Assembly: GCA_015711695.1 (NCBI GenBank)
Contig: JACVIW010000003.1
Location: forward strand, 1 to 28,155
DNA length: 28,155 nucleotides
Source: Candidatus Geohydrothermomicrobium daggyaiense
GTDB taxonomy: Bacteria > Actinomycetota > Geothermincolia > Fen-727 > JACVIW01
Direction: 5' to 3'
The translations under genes and the position numbers were made by a program. Positions 25,163-28,155 of the stretch are shown piece after piece. Positions within the stretch are counted from its first letter, which is position 1; the number at the start of each line of letters is the position of its first letter. Under the pieces are notes generated by a model. The model made no database searches. It saw only the letters and a program-made list of their open reading frames with translations, and was not told the DNA's origin.

Positions 25163-25199
25163 CAGTAAAGAAAAACCCATCTGACAAAAGGAGTGTAAG

Positions 25200-28155
25200 A
25201 TGTTCTCTTTAAAGAAAAAAGCAATAAATCTCTTTATTTTCATTTTCTTTTTTGTATTTATTCTTTCCCCTAACACCTTCATTAACCGTGGAAAAGCGAG
25301 CGCTGAACCCTCGCAGATTCCCGACCTTTCAGCATGGGTTACAAATGGAACTGTACTTACCGTGCTCCCGGTAGGGAATATTACATACATAGGTGGAACC
25401 TTTACTTATGTGGGTCCCAATACTGGGGCGGGTGTTCCCTTGAGCGCCACCACCGCTCAGGTGACCTTTCCCTATCCGAGAGTTGAGGGAAATATTTACG
25501 CTGCTATCCCTGATGGATCGGGAGGATGGTATATCGGTGGGAGTTTTACTAAAGTCGGAGGAGTTGAAAGAAATAGAATAGCCCATATCCTTGCGGATGG
25601 AACAGTTGACCCGAACTGGAACCCGAACGCGAATAATCCCGTTCTTGCTCTTGCTTTTTCCGGGGGAACTGTCTATGCGGGAGGATATTTTACTCGGATA
25701 GGAGGAAAGGCAAGGAATCGCATAGCGGCGATAGATTCAAGGGGAACCGTAACCTCCTGGGACCCGAACGCGAATGACTGGGTACGTGCTCTTGCGGTAT
25801 CAGGTGGCACCGTCTATGTTGCAGGGGAGTTTACTCAGATTGGGGGACAGGCAAGAAATAGGATAGCGGCGATAGATTTAACAGGAGGAGCGACCTCATG
25901 GAATCCAAACGCAAATGACAATGTCTATGCCCTTGCTGTGTCCGGCGGAACTGTATATGCCGGGGGAGTCTTTACATCAATTGGGGGACAGGCAAGAGGT
26001 TGCATAGCTTCGATAGATTCGAGCGGAAACGTGACCTCATGGAACCCGAATGCGAATGCTCCAGTGCTTGCCCTTGCCGTGTCCGGAGGAACTGTATATG
26101 CGGGAGGATGGTTTACTCAGATTGGGGGAAAGGCAAGAAATGGGATAGCGGCGATAGATTCAACAGGAGAAGCGACCTCATGGAATCCAAACGCGGATAA
26201 CGTGGTCTTTGATATCGTGGTGTCCGGCGGAACCATCTATGCAGGAGGGCAGTTTACCCGGATTGGAGGAAAGTCAAGAAACTACTTAGCGGCGATAGAT
26301 TCAAGCGGAAAAGTAACCTCATGGAATCCGAATGCGAATGGCACGGTGGAAGCCCTCGCCGTCTCCGGTAAGACCGTCTACGCGGGAGGATGGTTTACTC
26401 AAATAGGTGGAAAGCCGAGGAACCGCTTAGCGGCGATAGATTTAAGCGGAAACGTAACCTCCTGGAACCCTGGAGCTAATAACACTGTCTTTGCTGTTGC
26501 GGCCTTTGGGAAAACCGTCTATGCGGGAGGATTGTTCACATCAATTGGAGGAAAATCAAGAGGTTACATAGCGGCAATCGATTCGAGCGGAAACTTGACC
26601 TCATGGAACCCTGATGCGGATGGGGTTGTCTGGGCTCTCGCGGTTTCAGGTGGAACTATCTATGCGGGAGGAGAGTTCACACATATAGGAGGGCAGGCGA
26701 GAGGTTACATAGCGGCGATCGGTTCGAGCGGAAATGCAACCCCATGGAGCCCGAACGCCAATAGCTATGTTCGAGCTCTTGCCGTCTCCGGGGAAACCGT
26801 CTATGCGGGAGGGTGGTTTACTCAAGTGGGAGGAAAGCCAAGGAGTCGATTAGCGGCGATAGATTCAAACGGAGACGCCACCCCGTGGAACCCTGATGCG
26901 GATGGGGTTGTCTGGGCTCTCGCGGTTTCAGGTGGAACTATCTATGCGGGAGGAGAGTTCACATCTGTAGGAGGAGTATCCTGTCCGGGCTTTGCGCGTT
27001 TCAACTCACCACCTGCAATATACTCGATCTCTCCTGATTACGGTATTAGAGGACACACGATACCTGTGGAGATATACGGCTCAAATTTCTATGGGACGCC
27101 ATCGGTACGCCTCATAAATAGAGGCCAGAGCCCAATAAATGCCGAAAATGTGCATGTTGTCTCCCCGGGTAAGATTACCTGCTCACTTCCACTTTCGCAA
27201 ACAGCAAAGCTCGGGAAATGGGATGTGGTTGTTGAAAATCCTGATAATCAAAAAGCTATTCTTTCTCAAGGATTCACCGTAACCACATACACCCTCTACC
27301 TTGCCGAGGGCTCAACAAACTGGGGATACTCGTGCTACATCTCCATCGAGAATCCCAACACCACAGCTGTTACGATTAAACTGACCTATCAGACCAAAAA
27401 CGGTCCCGTGGCCGGCCCGAAGTTTACTATGGCTCCAAAGAGCCAGGCCACTATCAATCCAGCTGAAACAGTTGGCCAAACCGACTTCTCAACCAAGGTG
27501 GAGTGTTTGGAAGGAAAACAGATAGCCGCGGACAGAACAATGACTTGGTATGGAGCTGGCGCTCCTTGCGAGGAAGCCCACAACTCAGTGGGAGTTACCA
27601 GTCCAGCTAAAACCTGGTACCTGCCTGAAGGAAGCTCTGCCTGGGGATTTGAAACCTGGACTCTCATCCAGAATCCCAACTCAAAGACCGCGAACGTCAG
27701 CTTAACCTACATGATCGAAAACGAAGAACCCCATCCGGTTAAAGTTCAGGTTCCACCCAATTCTCACGGCACCTGGTCAATGGCTGATCATATCGGCGCG
27801 CGTGATGCTTCCATTATGGTCACTTCAGATATCCCCGTAATCGCTGAGCGGGCTATGTACCGGAATAACAGAAGGGAAGGTCATGATTCAGTGGGCACCA
27901 CCACTGCTTCCACTGACTACTTCCTTGCAGAGGGATGTGCAGGCTATGGTTTCACCACCTACATCCTTATCCAGAATCCAAACAATGAAACCGTCAGCGT
28001 GGACATCACCTATATGACAGGAAGAGGTTCCGTTTCCTATCCAGCATTCTCCATGGCTCCGGGAACAAGAAAGACCATAAGGGTAAACGACTCAATCTCA
28101 CTTCCTGATCCCAACTTCTCAACTCGTGTTCATGGTTCTTCCCCCATCATCGCAG
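25200..28155 (+). CDS. Large secreted beta-propeller-repeat protein, 3' end missing
   Basis: 985 residues in the window, frame still open. ATG 25200 has AAGGAG 6 nt upstream. Domains in order: signal peptide MFSLKKKAINLFIFIFFFVF with probable cleavage after ASA (about residue 35); two degenerate repeats to about 120; ten regular 47-residue repeats with the Tyr of YAGG-x-FT-x-IGG at 159, 206, 253 and so on to 582, each ending in an 'IAAIDSSGNVTSWNPNAN'-like segment (delta-60/DUF5122-type propeller repeats); a TIG/IPT-like domain at about 604-697; then three ~100-residue repeats beginning YLAEG (700), YLPEG (807) and FLAEG (908), each with 'xIENPN/IQNPN' and ending in a 'HDSVG'-like motif. Likely exported and cell-surface or matrix associated, perhaps in adhesion; no catalytic motif is seen. 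A missing anchor could lie past the edge. Confidence 0.85.
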   Translation, partial: MFSLKKKAINLFIFIFFFVFILSPNTFINRGKASAEPSQIPDLSAWVTNGTVLTVLPVGNITYIGGTFTYVGPNTGAGVPLSATTAQVTFPYPRVEGNIYAAIPDGSGGWYIGGSFTKVGGVERNRIAHILADGTVDPNWNPNANNPVLALAFSGGTVYAGGYFTRIGGKARNRIAAIDSRGTVTSWDPNANDWVRALAVSGGTVYVAGEFTQIGGQARNRIAAIDLTGGATSWNPNANDNVYALAVSGGTVYAGGVFTSIGGQARGCIASIDSSGNVTSWNPNANAPVLALAVSGGTVYAGGWFTQIGGKARNGIAAIDSTGEATSWNPNADNVVFDIVVSGGTIYAGGQFTRIGGKSRNYLAAIDSSGKVTSWNPNANGTVEALAVSGKTVYAGGWFTQIGGKPRNRLAAIDLSGNVTSWNPGANNTVFAVAAFGKTVYAGGLFTSIGGKSRGYIAAIDSSGNLTSWNPDADGVVWALAVSGGTIYAGGEFTHIGGQARGYIAAIGSSGNATPWSPNANSYVRALAVSGETVYAGGWFTQVGGKPRSRLAAIDSNGDATPWNPDADGVVWALAVSGGTIYAGGEFTSVGGVSCPGFARFNSPPAIYSISPDYGIRGHTIPVEIYGSNFYGTPSVRLINRGQSPINAENVHVVSPGKITCSLPLSQTAKLGKWDVVVENPDNQKAILSQGFTVTTYTLYLAEGSTNWGYSCYISIENPNTTAVTIKLTYQTKNGPVAGPKFTMAPKSQATINPAETVGQTDFSTKVECLEGKQIAADRTMTWYGAGAPCEEAHNSVGVTSPAKTWYLPEGSSAWGFETWTLIQNPNSKTANVSLTYMIENEEPHPVKVQVPPNSHGTWSMADHIGARDASIMVTSDIPVIAERAMYRNNRREGHDSVGTTTASTDYFLAEGCAGYGFTTYILIQNPNNETVSVDITYMTGRGSVSYPAFSMAPGTRKTIRVNDSISLPDPNFSTRVHGSSPIIA
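25674..26990 (+). repeat. Tandem 141-bp coding repeats
   Basis: Ten in-frame copies of a 141-bp unit encode the 47-residue propeller repeat. Key residues YAGG-x-FT-x-IGG and SW-NP-NA are kept throughout. The spacing is exactly 141 bp, with no insertion or deletion between copies. Confidence 0.9.
26604..26963 (+). repeat. 78-bp exact direct repeat within the propeller array
   Basis: Positions 26604-26681 and 26886-26963 are identical over 78 bases, 282 bp (two repeat units) apart. The repeat in between is much less similar. This suggests recent duplication or gene conversion inside the array. Confidence 0.9.

Larger units (their letters stand above)
24676..25199. other. 524-bp non-coding region between divergent genes
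   Basis: No convincing gene. It holds the upstream region of the acyl-CoA operon (left) and the promoter and leader of the surface protein (right). An imperfect direct repeat, GCACATGGTGACTCG (24809-24823) and GCACATAGTGCCTCG (24869-24883), matches at 13 of 15 bases with a 60-nt period, and a CACGAG/CTCGTG inverted pair lies beside it. Their role is unknown. Confidence 0.5.

Noticed and set aside
25094..25199. Possible c-di-GMP-I (GEMM) riboswitch before the surface protein
   Set aside because: A three-way-junction-like fold can be drawn, but the conserved CAAACC, ACGCAAAGCC and GGUAGC segments are absent.

Overview
The window looks like a chromosomal segment from a deep-branching, probably anaerobic actinobacterial lineage. 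Three things suggest this, and none is proof. A MerR-type HspR repressor gene sits directly behind dnaJ, an arrangement best known from Actinobacteria. Many genes use TTG starts behind strong GGAGG-type ribosome sites. The surface protein at the right edge carries ~100-residue 'YLAEG...IQNPN' repeats of the kind seen in deep actinobacterial genomes such as Geothermincola relatives. No phage, insertion sequence, CRISPR array, rRNA or tRNA was recognised.

Layout, left to right. (1) 1-4677, plus strand: heat-shock cluster dnaK (5' end cut by the window) - hsp20 - grpE - dnaJ - hspR, with a 15-bp-stem hairpin after hsp20 and a short palindrome before grpE. (2) 4783-6180, plus: an uncharacterised FAD-dependent dehydrogenase with a four-cysteine motif. 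(3) 6364-12755, plus: purine cluster purA, purD, purE, purB, purS, purQ, followed by a PHP-domain phosphoesterase where purL would often be. (4) 12797-17835, minus: a radical SAM gene followed by a zinc-finger membrane protein; then, separately, a broken ATP-pyrophosphatase-like gene followed by an archaeal-type phosphoglycerate mutase ending in a clear terminator. (5) 18070-19457, plus: a DUF429-like protein and a small exported protein with its own extended -10 promoter. (6) 19447-24675, minus: a probable acyl-CoA catabolic operon (AMP-forming ligase, two acyl-CoA dehydrogenases, a uroporphyrinogen-decarboxylase-fold protein). (7) 25200 to the window end, plus: a large secreted protein with a signal peptide, at least ten 47-residue beta-propeller-type repeats, a TIG-like domain and three 'YLAEG' repeats. 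It is still open at the edge and is preceded by a ~520-bp non-coding region with a promoter and a foldable leader.

The heat-shock genes form one chaperone machine plus its probable repressor. The pur genes cover several separate steps of de novo purine synthesis and the AMP branch; purF, purL, purM, purN, purC and purH must lie elsewhere, and so must purK if PurE is the class I enzyme. The minus-strand acyl-CoA block would activate and oxidise a fatty or aromatic acid. Most of the window is housekeeping or ordinary catabolism. The points most worth following up are the repeat-rich surface protein and its leader, the gene with two frameshifts, the Asp-to-Asn change at a metal-ligand position of the phosphoglycerate mutase, and the uncharacterised radical SAM / zinc-finger membrane pair.
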